Assembly (NCBI RefSeq): GCF_004000235.1
Contig: NZ_RCIO01000008.1
Coordinates: 42,544 to 106,543, forward strand
DNA: 64,000 nucleotides
From: Mesorhizobium sp. Z1-4
GTDB taxonomy: Bacteria > Pseudomonadota > Alphaproteobacteria > Rhizobiales > Rhizobiaceae
Reading direction: 5' to 3'
Position numbers and translations under genes: made by a program. Under the pieces are notes generated by a model. It worked only from the letters and a program-made list of their open reading frames with translations, ran no database searches and was not told the origin of the DNA. Below are positions 25,966 through 34,879 of this stretch, in pieces; position 1 is the first letter of the stretch; each line of letters opens with the position of its first letter.

Positions 25966-26341
25966 CAGTCTTTTTCTGTTGTTCTTGTTTGCCGGGCTCG
26001 GCGCCAATCAGCTCGCCGGCCTTTTCAAGCGCCCGCATCAACGCCGCCACCGTCTCGATGCGCGCCTTGTCGTAGACGCCGCCCTTGCCTTCCTTTTCGA
26101 TCGTTTCCATCTCGCCGACCAGCGCGTTCGCCAGTCGCGAAATCCGCTCCGCCAGCGTCAGCCTTTCCGTGCTTTCCTCGGCCTTGAGCCAACCCTCGCG
26201 GACTGCGCGGCATTCGATCGTCTTCGGGCGTTTTCGCGAAATCGCTGCCAGCAGTTCCGCGTTCGGCAGAGCCCCCTCGTAGACAGCGCGCATGGCAGAC
26301 CATGCCGCAACCGTTCCGGCCGAGGTCATCGCGCGCTCCAT
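25862..26341 (-). CDS. Terminase small subunit (g1 type)
   Basis: 159 residues, mostly helical. An N-terminal half carries basic residues (LAAISRKRPKTIECRAVREGW) and a long C-terminal coiled coil follows (EKAGELIGAEPGKQEQQKKTDAEKADILRRIDERIVEL). This is the layout and place of RcGTA g1, the small terminase with reduced sequence specificity. First gene of the operon; an ATG at 26329 is an alternative start. Confidence 0.85.
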   Translation of the reverse strand: MERAMTSAGTVAAWSAMRAVYEGALPNAELLAAISRKRPKTIECRAVREGWLKAEESTERLTLAERISRLANALVGEMETIEKEGKGGVYDKARIETVAALMRALEKAGELIGAEPGKQEQQKKTDAEKADILRRIDERIVELARFFAEEIVAGRADAG

Positions 26342-26647
26342 CGATTTGCGAGAAAACTGAACTGTCCGAGTGCATTACGCCTGCCACCCCCGGCAATTTT
26401 TCGGGCCAGCGCCGCGTCAAACGCAACTGTCGGACGATATCTAAACCCTACAGCAGCACCGTCACGGTGTCAAGAAAAAATTCCTAGGACTTTGTTCTTT
26501 TCTGCAGCGGTTACCATTCCGGCTCTTTACCCTTGTGGAGCGGGCCAAAATCGGGAAGAGTCCGCGTCTGTCCGGTAAAGACCTTGCCCCGAAATGGCCC
26601 GTATCTGATAACAGATTCAACTGGACAGCCAGGGAACCGCGCCACGC
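26342..26647. promoter_or_regulatory. Divergent promoter region of the GTA operon and the class A PBP gene
   Basis: 306 bases without a gene, between two divergent start codons, so both promoters must lie here. The motif AACTGTCSGA occurs twice in direct orientation (26360-26369 and 26425-26434), and a related CTGTCCGG lies at 26568-26575 nearer the PBP gene. The copies near the GTA start are 19 and 84 bases upstream of it. There is also an AT-rich stretch at about 26467-26500. The repeats are candidate sites for a GTA activator. No perfect CtrA double half-site was seen. Confidence 0.5.
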
Positions 26648-28834
26648 ATGGACAATCCGTTCGAGCCTCGCAAATCCAAGAGCCCGCGCGCCACGCGCCT
26701 GCTCGAGATTGACGCATGGCTCGACTCGACCCTGTACGATGCCGGTTTCAAGCTCGCGGAATTCTGGGAATCCATCACCATTTTCTTTCGCCGGTTCCGT
26801 TTTACAGGTTTCAGCCGCGCATTTTTCGAGCTCTCCAGTGAAGGCATGACCCTCGGTGCAGCTGGCGCCGTGCTTCTGTTCGCACTTGCCCTCCCCGCAT
26901 TCGAGGAAACCGCAGGCGATTGGAAAAGCCAGGGCGAATATGCCGTCACATTCCTAGACCGCTACGGCAATGAAATCGGCCAGCGCGGCATCATCCAACG
27001 CGATTCACTTCCCGTCGAGGAATTGCCGGAACATGTCGTCAACGCGGTGCTGGCAACCGAGGACCGGCGGTTCTACGAGCATTTCGGCATCGACTTTGTC
27101 GGTCTTGCCCGCGCCCTGGCGCAGAACGTGCGCGCCAATTCCGTCGTACAGGGCGGCTCCACGCTCACCCAGCAGCTCGCCAAGAACCTGTTCCTCACCA
27201 ATGAACGCACGGTCGAACGCAAGATAAAGGAAGCCTTCCTTGCGCTCTGGCTTGAGGTGAACCTCAGCAAGCGCGAAATCCTGCAACTCTACCTCGACCG
27301 CGCCTATATGGGCGGCGGCACCTTCGGCATAGCGGCGGCGGCCGACTTCTATTTCGACAAGCCGATCACCGACGTTTCGGTTGCTGAAGCCGCAATGCTG
27401 GCGGGCCTCTTCAAGGCGCCTGCGCGCTACGCACCGCATGTCAATCTGCCCGCGGCGCGCGAACGCGCCAACATTGTTTTGTCGGCAATGGTCGAAGCCG
27501 GTTACATGACGGAAGGTCAGGTACTGTCGGCGCGGCTTCGCCCTGCAACGCCGGTCGACCGCGGCGATCAGGAAAGCCCCGACCATTTCCTCGACTGGGC
27601 TTTCGACGAAGTGAAGCGCGTCGCCACGGCTTCCAAAATTCCACACCATTCCCTTGTTGCGCGCACCACAATCGACATGGGCATCCAGCGTGCCACCGAA
27701 GAGTCGCTCGAGTACAATCTGCGTCAGCACGGCAAGAGCTACGGCGTCGAGGAAGGCGCAATCGTCGTGCTCGACAACAGCGGTGCGGTGCGCGCGATGG
27801 TCGGCGGCCGGGACTATGGCGCCAGCCAGTTCAACCGCGCAACCAAGGCGCTCCGCCAGACCGGCTCGTCGTTCAAACCCTATGTCTACACCGCTGCCAT
27901 GGAGGCAGGGCTGACACCGGATTCAGTGGTATCCGATGGGCCGATAAGCTGGGGCGGCTGGTCGCCCAAAAACTACACGCGCGGCTATTCCGGCCGGATG
28001 ACTCTGACTACCGCGCTCGTCAAGTCGATCAACACCGTACCGGTCCGCCTGGCCCGCGATTTCCTGTCCATCAAGCCGATCCGCGAACTCGCTTATGCGA
28101 TGGGCGTGGAATCGCCGATCGAAAATCACAAGACCATGGTGCTCGGCGTGTCCAGCATGACCGTACTCGACCAGGCGACCGGCTATCTCACGCTGGCCAA
28201 TGGCGGCATCGCCGGCACCCGGCACGGAATAAATCAGCTCATCTCCCATACCGGTGAAACGCTTTACGACTTCAGCGAAGACGAGCCCGCGCCGCACCGC
28301 GTGCTGAAGGAAGACACGGCCGCAAAGATGAACAGCATCATGGTGCAGATACCCGAATGGGGAACTGGCCGCCGGGCCGCGCTCGAGGGCATTCGTTCGG
28401 CCGGCAAGACCGGTACCACGCAGGCTTACCGCGATGCCTGGTATGTCGGCTACACCGGAAATTACACGGCCGCCGTGTGGCTGGGAAATGACGACTTCTC
28501 GGTCACCCGGCGTATGACCGGCGGCTCTCTGCCCGCCATGACGTGGCAGCGCCTCATGAGCTACGCGCACCAGAATACCGAGCTGAAACCTATTCCAGGG
28601 ATCGACGATCCATTCGTCGCACCGATCGGTGTCGCCAGGGCCAAGCCGCAAAATCCCGATCCCTCCCAAACTCTGGAGCGCCCGCCGGTGATGTCGTCCG
28701 CCACCACTGATTTCCTTAATGAAATGGCAGAGATTTTCCACCGCACGCCGCCCATGGAAGTTCCCGCCGCGCCTGAAACGTTGTCGGCCCTCAGCCCGGC
28801 AGCTGACGAACAGAACCAGCCCAGCTCCAACTGA
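26648..28834 (+). CDS. Class A penicillin-binding protein (PBP1A family)
   Basis: 728 residues. A short cytoplasmic tail and a membrane segment (about 67-85) lead into a GT51 transglycosylase domain with the catalytic ATEDRRFYEHFGID (E138) and GGSTLTQQLAKNLFL motifs. A transpeptidase domain follows with SSFK near 407, SIN (KSINT) and KTG (near 586). It polymerises and cross-links peptidoglycan in the periplasm. It is divergent from the GTA cluster. The C-terminal tail is proline-rich and probably disordered. Confidence 0.95.
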   Translation: MDNPFEPRKSKSPRATRLLEIDAWLDSTLYDAGFKLAEFWESITIFFRRFRFTGFSRAFFELSSEGMTLGAAGAVLLFALALPAFEETAGDWKSQGEYAVTFLDRYGNEIGQRGIIQRDSLPVEELPEHVVNAVLATEDRRFYEHFGIDFVGLARALAQNVRANSVVQGGSTLTQQLAKNLFLTNERTVERKIKEAFLALWLEVNLSKREILQLYLDRAYMGGGTFGIAAAADFYFDKPITDVSVAEAAMLAGLFKAPARYAPHVNLPAARERANIVLSAMVEAGYMTEGQVLSARLRPATPVDRGDQESPDHFLDWAFDEVKRVATASKIPHHSLVARTTIDMGIQRATEESLEYNLRQHGKSYGVEEGAIVVLDNSGAVRAMVGGRDYGASQFNRATKALRQTGSSFKPYVYTAAMEAGLTPDSVVSDGPISWGGWSPKNYTRGYSGRMTLTTALVKSINTVPVRLARDFLSIKPIRELAYAMGVESPIENHKTMVLGVSSMTVLDQATGYLTLANGGIAGTRHGINQLISHTGETLYDFSEDEPAPHRVLKEDTAAKMNSIMVQIPEWGTGRRAALEGIRSAGKTGTTQAYRDAWYVGYTGNYTAAVWLGNDDFSVTRRMTGGSLPAMTWQRLMSYAHQNTELKPIPGIDDPFVAPIGVARAKPQNPDPSQTLERPPVMSSATTDFLNEMAEIFHRTPPMEVPAAPETLSALSPAADEQNQPSSN

Positions 28835-28877
28835 TCGCTCCAGCCTGTCGCGAAACATTATGCAGAACACCCAAACC

Positions 28878-28919
28878 GCTCTGCCGGAGCCCCCCGGACT
28901 TCGCCCAACCCGGCAGAGC
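28878..28919. promoter_or_regulatory. Inverted repeat between PBP and DUF1214 genes
   Basis: Perfect 10-bp arms (GCTCTGCCGG and CCGGCAGAGC) are separated by 22 bases. It lies in the 90-base gap before the DUF1214 start and ends 5 bases before that ATG. No T-run follows, so it may be a partial terminator or a structure masking the ribosome site. Confidence 0.5.
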
Positions 28920-28924
28920 CGTTC

Positions 28925-29509
28925 ATGATCCGCCTTTTCGCCACGATAGCGGTGGTTCTGATCACCTCCATTGGCGGCGGGGCCGCAAGCGTTTGGCTCG
29001 CACTCAATGCCAGCGAGGGCATCGGCGCGGTCATCATCAGCGGATGGACGGCCTTCCCCGACGTTGGCACACCTGACGCCGACACATATTCCAAAGCTCG
29101 TTTCGCGCGCGAGGGCGGCCTGTCACTGGGGCGTGCGGAGGGCATCACCTTCGTCGCCAGTCACGACACCACCGGAGCGGCTCTCAAGCGCGAATGCACC
29201 TATCAGATCGAGGGACCCATCCCCTCGGCGCGCTTCTGGACCCTTTATGCGGCAGATGATCAGCGGGTTGTGTTGCCACCCACCGTGCGTCGTATCCCGG
29301 CACTCCACTCGCAAGAGATGTTGCGCACCGAAGACGGCGCCATCAGTATTGTAGCGAGCCGCCATGCCGCTCCTGGAAACTGGTTGGGTCTGAGCGGACA
29401 GGGCGCAATGCAGTTCGTGCTCACGCTCTACGACACGCCGGCCGCCACATCGGCACGTGTGTTCGAAATATCCCTGCCCCAGGTGCTCAAGGTAAGCTGC
29501 GATGAATAG
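28925..29509 (+). CDS. DUF1214 domain protein
   Basis: 194 residues with an N-terminal membrane/signal segment (LFATIAVVLITSIGGGAASVWLAL) and a DUF1214 domain (LKRECTYQIEGPIPSARFWTLYAAD, SAPGNWLGLSGQGAMQFVLTLYDTP-like core). DUF1214 and DUF1254 are usually adjacent, as here, in rhizobia; together they form an exported pair of unknown function. Overlaps the DUF1254 gene by 8 bases. Confidence 0.88.
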   Translation: MIRLFATIAVVLITSIGGGAASVWLALNASEGIGAVIISGWTAFPDVGTPDADTYSKARFAREGGLSLGRAEGITFVASHDTTGAALKRECTYQIEGPIPSARFWTLYAADDQRVVLPPTVRRIPALHSQEMLRTEDGAISIVASRHAAPGNWLGLSGQGAMQFVLTLYDTPAATSARVFEISLPQVLKVSCDE

Positions 29510-30044
29510 GCTTGCCTACACGGCGGTCCTGAGCCTGTTCGGTGCCGGCATCGTTCACATCGCTGTGCTGATGCTTCTGCCTTACTATACCGAGCGCGAC
29601 GCCTGGTCTCTGCTGTCTCAGTCCTCGGATCACTATGCGGTCACCCGCATCGGTGGATCCGGGGCGACAACACCGCTGGTACGCTCGGTCGATCCGCTGT
29701 TTGCTGCGGTTGCCTGCCGCTTCGATCTCAAGGACGGGGTCGTGCATGTTCACGGCGACGGAACGGTGCCCTTCTGGTCGATGTCGGTCTACGATCGAAA
29801 CGGCCAGAACATCTACAGCTTCAATGATCGTACGGCCACGGATGGGATGATGGACTTTGTCGTCCTCACGCCTGTGCAGACGATCGAAGTCCGCAAAACC
29901 CTCCCCGAAAGTTTCGTCGACGCCGTGTTTGTGGAAGCCGATCTGGAAGAGGGCATCGTTGTGGTTCGGGCCTTTGTGCCGGACCCGACATGGCGCGCCG
30001 CTATTGAAGGTTTTCTGGCAAGAATAAGATGTGAGTCTGCCTGA
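29502..30044 (+). CDS. DUF1254 domain protein
   Basis: 180 residues with one N-terminal membrane segment (AYTAVLSLFGAGIVHIAVLMLLPYY) and an exported domain (DPLFAAVACRFDLKDGVVHV, PFWSMSVYDRNGQNIYSFND). It is the partner of the DUF1214 gene, whose end it overlaps by 8 bases, so the two are probably co-translated. Function unknown. Confidence 0.88.
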   Translation: MNRLAYTAVLSLFGAGIVHIAVLMLLPYYTERDAWSLLSQSSDHYAVTRIGGSGATTPLVRSVDPLFAAVACRFDLKDGVVHVHGDGTVPFWSMSVYDRNGQNIYSFNDRTATDGMMDFVVLTPVQTIEVRKTLPESFVDAVFVEADLEEGIVVVRAFVPDPTWRAAIEGFLARIRCESA

Positions 30045-30050
30045 GCCCCA

Positions 30051-30251
30051 TCAGGCCTGCGACTTGCGCTTGCCCCTGTCGCCTGTTCTCGCCCGGGGAG
30101 CCTTCGCCGCCCTCTTATCGGAGGCTGTTTCCGTCGTGCGTTCGTAGCGCACGCCTGGAAACATGATGATCGCTCCCTCTCCACGCGCAATTCGCGACAG
30201 TGGTTCGGACCCCCAAGTGGGATGGGACCTGATCGATATGATGTCAGCCAT
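30051..30251 (-). CDS. Small conserved basic protein, unknown function
   Basis: 66 residues from ATG 30251 (MADIISIRSHPTWGSE). An upstream ATG adds 15 residues of poorer character. The body reads GEGAIIMFPGVRYERT followed by a very basic, probably disordered tail (KRAAKAPRARTGDRGKRKSQ). The MADIIS start and MFxGVRYER core are familiar from small rhizobial proteins of unknown role. It converges on the DUF1254 gene, 6 bases away. Confidence 0.7.
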   Translation of the reverse strand: MADIISIRSHPTWGSEPLSRIARGEGAIIMFPGVRYERTTETASDKRAAKAPRARTGDRGKRKSQA

Positions 30252-30446
30252 GGTTCCGCGTTCTCCATCGTCGATGGCTTCGGGACGCAAACGCACAATA
30301 ATTCAACACATCATCGGCCAGAGTAAGCACTTGTCAGGGTTAACAGCTTGCTAACGTATTTCGTTTAATTGTCGCTACCGGGCGGACCGTTTCTGATCGG
30401 GGTTTCAGAGGTCTGGTTTCTGACTATTTGTGTATCGGGTAGCGGC

Positions 30447-31457
30447 GTGATTAGGGATTCCATTTCGAATGAAGCTGGCAACCGGGTCGACAAGCCCGAG
30501 CGCCTCTTCCGCTCGGCCATCGAGGCTTATTGCTCGATCGTGCGCCCCACCAAACGCGATGCCGCCCAGCTCGATGACCTTACATTGCCTCTGCTGCCAC
30601 TCGTGTCGCCCGAGGGCCGGCGCTTTGCTGCGGCAGCGCTGTCGGAAACAGGGCCGCAAACGACGGCACTCGTACGCCGCCTCGCCGAGGAACCGATCGA
30701 GATCTCGGCGCCGCTTCTCACACGCTCGGTCAATCTGAGCGATGTCGATTTGATCGGGATCATCGGCCGCCACGGTATCGGCCACGCTCAGGCGATCGGC
30801 AAGCGGGCGCATCTCAACGCAAACATCGCCAAAGTAATCAAGGTGCTGGGTGCCATGGAACGATCTGCTGAACAGACTGATGTCGACCGGGTCGAGACGC
30901 CCGCGGTTGAGACGCTCAGCGAGCCGACCCGTGAGCCGGAAACCGGCGCCGCCGAAGCTGTTCGCGTCGAACTGCGCGAGATGATGACCCCCTCGCGTCA
31001 GGGGGAAACGGCGCCCGCGGCGGAACCGTTTGTTTGGCCGGAGCCGACCAGGATATTTGCGCAATTGCTCTCTACCGCGCTCACCGGAACCGAGGCGTTC
31101 TTCCACACCACGATTGCCGACGCGCTCGACATCAAATTCGGCGCGGCGCAATTGCTGGAAGAAGACGACGCGCCCGGTCTTTCGACCGTACTCAGGTCGT
31201 TTGACCTCAGCGTCGAACAGGCATTCCTGATTGCGACACTGGCCTACCCCTACGGCGCTGTCGGGCATGAAGCCGTGCGAAGCTTCGTCGACGACTATCG
31301 CAAGCTCGAGCTGAATACGGCACGTGCGAGTGTATCCGCCTGGCGCGAATGGCAGGCACGCGCGCGTCAGGCAGTTGCCCGCGATTGGGAGCCGATCATG
31401 GACCAGACCGCAGCGAACGACGCCACCGCTGCCCGCAACAGCCTCAGGGCGTCCTGA
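30447..31457 (+). CDS. DUF2336 domain protein
   Basis: 336 residues from a GTG at 30447; a TTG at 30369 would add 26 residues with no ribosome site. Helical repeats typical of DUF2336 run from about 15 to 150 (FRSAIEAYCSIVRPTKRDAAQLDDLTLPLL, LVRRLAEEPIEISAPLLTRS, DLIGIIGRHGIGHAQAIGKR). A linker and a second helical domain (about 220-310) follow. The family sits near cell-cycle and signalling genes in alphaproteobacteria, with no known activity. It converges on the DUF1491 gene with a 14-base 3' overlap. Confidence 0.85.
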   Translation: MIRDSISNEAGNRVDKPERLFRSAIEAYCSIVRPTKRDAAQLDDLTLPLLPLVSPEGRRFAAAALSETGPQTTALVRRLAEEPIEISAPLLTRSVNLSDVDLIGIIGRHGIGHAQAIGKRAHLNANIAKVIKVLGAMERSAEQTDVDRVETPAVETLSEPTREPETGAAEAVRVELREMMTPSRQGETAPAAEPFVWPEPTRIFAQLLSTALTGTEAFFHTTIADALDIKFGAAQLLEEDDAPGLSTVLRSFDLSVEQAFLIATLAYPYGAVGHEAVRSFVDDYRKLELNTARASVSAWREWQARARQAVARDWEPIMDQTAANDATAARNSLRAS

Positions 31458-31791
31458 TCTCGATCAGCTCGGCGAGCTTCTCAGCCTCAATCTCAAGCTC
31501 CACCACCCAGATATCGGGATCGAACCGCATTTCGCGCTCAAGCTTGGCGTCAACGTCATCCTGCGCGCCGGAACTCACCAGCTGCAAGAAATAGCGTTCG
31601 CTCGGGCGGGCATCGTCATAACCCGTCTGCGGCGCAGGCCCGAATAGGTCTAACTCGCCCAGCCGCGATCTGAGTATGAGAAAGATAGCGCCGGCTTCAG
31701 TCGCGCCGCGCTGTATGACCGCGCCAAAATCGCCACCGCTCTGCAATCTGCGCAATAGAGCCGAAACCCAAAGGTCGGATGTGACGCGCAT
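31444..31791 (-). CDS. DUF1491 family protein
   Basis: 115 residues: LWVSALLRRLQSGGDFGAVIQRGATEAGAIFLILR and ERYFLQLV...DPDIWVVELE are characteristic of DUF1491, a cytoplasmic alphaproteobacterial family of unknown function. It lies 21 bases after the peptidoglycan-binding gene on the same strand. Confidence 0.9.
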   Translation of the reverse strand: MRVTSDLWVSALLRRLQSGGDFGAVIQRGATEAGAIFLILRSRLGELDLFGPAPQTGYDDARPSERYFLQLVSSGAQDDVDAKLEREMRFDPDIWVVELEIEAEKLAELIEIRTP

Positions 31792-31812
31792 GAGATGCGG
31801 CTCCGGTGAGGA

Positions 31813-32685
31813 TCAGTCGGTCAGACCGATTTCACGCATCTTTGCATAGACCGCGTTATCGGGCTCACCGGTAATCGGCAGGCCGAACAGCGACTGAAAC
31901 TCCTCGATACCCGTACGTGTCCGTGCCCCCACGACACCATCAAGCTCGATACCGTCATTTCCGAATGCTCGCAGCCCCGCCTGAATGCGCACAACACGCG
32001 GGTCGGGAGCCGATACGGCAACCGTATTCACCCGGTCTGGCGCCGCCGATCGCGGAGCAGGCGCCGGGGCGGCTGGCGCGATCTCGGGAAGTGCTGCAAC
32101 CTGCTGAAGGTCAACTTCGTTTGCCGGCGGCTGCAAAATGCCCAACTGGGTCAAAAGCGCGTCGTTGACCTCCCCGCTTGGCTGCAAACCGACGATCTTC
32201 TGGTATGTCGCCACAGCAGCACTCGTTTGCGGTCCGGCGAGACCGTCAACCTCACCTGCGTAAAGCTCCAGCCCTTTGAGGGTTGCTTGCACCTTGGCCA
32301 CCATTGCATCGCCGGGTTGCACCGGCGGGGTGGGTGTTATGCTCTCCGTCGCCTGGGCGTCGGTCGTCAGGGCCGCCGGCGTACGCTCCAGCAGTTGAGG
32401 TGCCGGAGCGGGCTCACGCAGAAGCACATTTGCGGCTGTTCCACCGTTCTCCAACGGTGCCGGCGCCGGAGCGCGCGTTGAAAACAGTGCGCCCTGGTGA
32501 AAGTGCGGCTGATACCAAAGTGCGTTTGCAGACACGAAGCTGAACGCGACCAGAAATGCGGTTGTACCGCCCACGGCCAACGGGTTGCGTATCACCGCCG
32601 CAGCCGAGAGTGCGATGCCCTCGCGCAGCAACGCGCCAACGCCGGTCGGCTCCTCAAGCTGTCTTACGGATTTTCTCATCTTCAA
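31813..32685 (-). CDS. Membrane-anchored peptidoglycan-binding protein
   Basis: 290 residues. One membrane segment (about 33-55, LAVGGTTAFLVAFSFVSANAL), a proline/alanine-rich spacer and two PG_binding_1 domains (VQATLKGLELYAGEVDGLAGPQTSAAVATYQ at about 129; IQAGLRAFGNDGIELDGVVGARTRTGIEEFQ at about 227) are present. It probably attaches to the cell wall. The start overlaps the 3' end of the DivJ-like kinase gene by 32 bases, suggesting coupled expression. Confidence 0.88.
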   Translation of the reverse strand: MKMRKSVRQLEEPTGVGALLREGIALSAAAVIRNPLAVGGTTAFLVAFSFVSANALWYQPHFHQGALFSTRAPAPAPLENGGTAANVLLREPAPAPQLLERTPAALTTDAQATESITPTPPVQPGDAMVAKVQATLKGLELYAGEVDGLAGPQTSAAVATYQKIVGLQPSGEVNDALLTQLGILQPPANEVDLQQVAALPEIAPAAPAPAPRSAAPDRVNTVAVSAPDPRVVRIQAGLRAFGNDGIELDGVVGARTRTGIEEFQSLFGLPITGEPDNAVYAKMREIGLTD

Positions 32686-34444
32686 ACCTCACTCTCGGCA
32701 CTTCGGCCACCGCACCGGCCGGCGCTGCTCCATCCGCGTCCTGACTGTTTGGCCGCGGGCCTTCCAACGGGAGCGCAACCTTTACTTCCGTGCCCTCTCC
32801 AAGCGTGCTGCTGATCTCCAGGCTGCCGCCATGCAGGGCGACCAGGCCTTTCACGAGCGACAAGCCGAGACCGGCACCTTCGAACTGACGCGAAACATCG
32901 TTGCTCAGCTGCGTAAACGGCTGACCAAGCTTCGACAGGTCGTCGCTAGCGATGCCTATGCCATTGTCCGTCACGGCAAAACACACTTCTTCGCCGTGGC
33001 GATAAACATCCAGCGATACTGCGCCGCCAGCAGGTGTGAACTTGATCGCGTTGGTCAGAAGGTTGATGATGATCTGCTGAACCGCCCGCCGATCCGCAAT
33101 CATCTCGCGAACGCCCGGACGCACCGTCACACTGAGTTCCAAGTCCTGAGCCGCCGCTTGCTGCGCCATCATCGAGCCGCACAACTCGACGGCGTCAGTG
33201 ACTGTGAACGGCTCGGGCCGGATGCCATAGGTTCCGGCCTCGATCCTGGAAACATCCAGGATCGCGTTGACCACCGAAAGCAGATGGTGACCCGACTGAC
33301 TGATCATTCCGACATATTCGCGCTGCCGGTCGGCAAGGCTTCCGGCAAGATCGTTCAGCATCATGTCGGAGAAACCGATGATGGCGTTCAGCGGGGTTCT
33401 CAGCTCATGGCTGACCGCGGCTAGGAACCTGCTCTTGGCGACTTCAATGCTGTCGGAAGCATGTCGCGCTTCCGCGAGTTCGTCGCGCATGCGCATCACG
33501 TCGCTAATATCGCGAACAAAGAGTGTAATCAGCCCTTCGGCCCGCGACACATGAAGCAGATCGAAAGCGACAGGCACGAAGCGCTCACCGCCATGTGAAA
33601 CCCGGTCGTCGCGAACGCGGATTTTCAGTTCCGTGGCAGCCGTGTCCTTATCGTTTTCGAAGTCGGCGAGTGCATTCACCAGCGCAATGCGGTCGGCCAC
33701 ATGGACGCGCTCAAACAACGAACGGCCGACGAGCAGACCTCCCGTGAGGCCGAATAGTTTTCCCGCAGCTTTCGTTGCATCAGTGATCTCCCCGCTGCGG
33801 GACAGCGAGATGACCGGCGCATCGAACCTGCCGTCGAGGCCGGGCACCTTCCCTTCCTCAATCTGGGCGCTGCGGTCAGCGACCGCGAGTCGCGGAATGG
33901 TGAGGGCAATGTAGAGGCATGGCGCCAGCCACCCCCAGGCCGATAGGGAAAGCCAGGATTGCGTGAAGTGGGGTGCAACAGCCGCAGAAAGCACGAACGT
34001 GCCGCATGCAGCGGCAGCGCCGGTAACAGCCCGCTTCCTCGAAGAGGAAATCCACCACGGTTCGAAAACAAGCGCGGCAGCCAGCAGCGCAGCCGGTGTC
34101 ACGATGCCTCCGCTTCCGGCAATGGCTACTGAGATCGCTACAACGGCAACAGAAAGCGCAACCGGCTCGACAAACGATCTGTTGCCGGTTGCGGCCACAA
34201 TGGCTGCACCCATCCATGCCAGCGCGAAAATGGCGCACGCAGCAGCCATCAGGACAGGCCCGGAGACAAGTGCCGCAAATGCCGGCAAAACCGCTGGAAC
34301 GACAACGAACGGCGTTGCGAGCAGAACGCCGACCAGCCGCCGCAGCCGGGCCCGCTCGGCATCGTCGCGAACCTGACCGGTCACCAGGCGCTCAAATCCG
34401 GCGTCGATGCCAGCGGGCCAGGATCCGTTTCGGGTTTCTGTCAT
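32654..34444 (-). CDS. PAS-containing sensor histidine kinase, DivJ-like
   Basis: 596 residues from ATG 34444 (MTETRNGSW); the longer reading to 34681 is disfavoured. An N-terminal block of about six membrane segments (50-200) is followed by a PAS domain (SRSGEITDATKAAGKLFG) and HisKA with FLAAVSHELRTPLNAIIGFSDMM. A HATPase domain (NLLTNAIKFTPAGG, DNGIGIASDD, GAGLGLSLVKGLV) completes it. H-box type, multi-pass N-terminus and length (Caulobacter DivJ is about 597 residues) fit the DivJ/PleC group that phosphorylates DivK in cell-cycle control. PleC or another PAS kinase cannot be excluded. Confidence 0.75.
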   Translation of the reverse strand: MTETRNGSWPAGIDAGFERLVTGQVRDDAERARLRRLVGVLLATPFVVVPAVLPAFAALVSGPVLMAAACAIFALAWMGAAIVAATGNRSFVEPVALSVAVVAISVAIAGSGGIVTPAALLAAALVFEPWWISSSRKRAVTGAAAACGTFVLSAAVAPHFTQSWLSLSAWGWLAPCLYIALTIPRLAVADRSAQIEEGKVPGLDGRFDAPVISLSRSGEITDATKAAGKLFGLTGGLLVGRSLFERVHVADRIALVNALADFENDKDTAATELKIRVRDDRVSHGGERFVPVAFDLLHVSRAEGLITLFVRDISDVMRMRDELAEARHASDSIEVAKSRFLAAVSHELRTPLNAIIGFSDMMLNDLAGSLADRQREYVGMISQSGHHLLSVVNAILDVSRIEAGTYGIRPEPFTVTDAVELCGSMMAQQAAAQDLELSVTVRPGVREMIADRRAVQQIIINLLTNAIKFTPAGGAVSLDVYRHGEEVCFAVTDNGIGIASDDLSKLGQPFTQLSNDVSRQFEGAGLGLSLVKGLVALHGGSLEISSTLGEGTEVKVALPLEGPRPNSQDADGAAPAGAVAEVPRVRFEDEKIRKTA

Positions 34445-34879
34445 ACTCAACTGAACGCGCTCGCACTGTGCCCGCCTGGCGGGTCGAATTGGTTGAATGC
34501 GAGCCTCGCATCCAGCTTTTAAGGAATGGATAAATCCGCCCGCACACGACCCCACGAAAAGCCGAAACTTGGCCGGAATTGCTTCAAATACCGACAGAGT
34601 TCGTCTGATGGTAAACAGAGGGTAAGGTGCGGTCACGGCTCCGACTTTAGCCAGGCGGCCACCATGAATGACCGAAAACATTTGTTTTTCAATGTGTTAT
34701 GTGGTTACAGAACCCTAATCAGACAATGTCGCATTTGGTTCGATGTTGCCTGGACCCGCGATCGCTAAAATTCGAATCAAATCTCGCTAAAAAGCTCTCT
34801 CCGCGCTCAAGGCGTCCTTCGCAACCGGGCGCTAGATTGCCGCCATGCAAAGGCGTGGGGAGCGCCAAAGAGGGACATC
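34445..34879. promoter_or_regulatory. Intergenic region between DivJ-like kinase and DUF5330 genes
   Basis: 435 bases between divergent genes, AT-richer than its surroundings. No convincing gene is seen; an 80-codon open frame at 34526-34768 has no ribosome site and no recognisable features. A direct repeat CGCTAAAA at 34763 and 34785 (22-bp period, two helical turns) lies about 90-115 bases before the DUF5330 start, and a GANTC methylation site (GAATC, 34774) sits between the copies. Both promoters must be here. Confidence 0.4.

Noticed and set aside
11077..26341. Ordinary prophage
   Set aside because: No integrase, repressor, replication or lysogeny genes and no att-like flanking repeats noticed; gene order is that of RcGTA-type agents.
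34526..34768. 80-codon frame in the DivJ/DUF5330 intergenic region
   Set aside because: No ribosome site, unusual residue composition and no recognisable feature.
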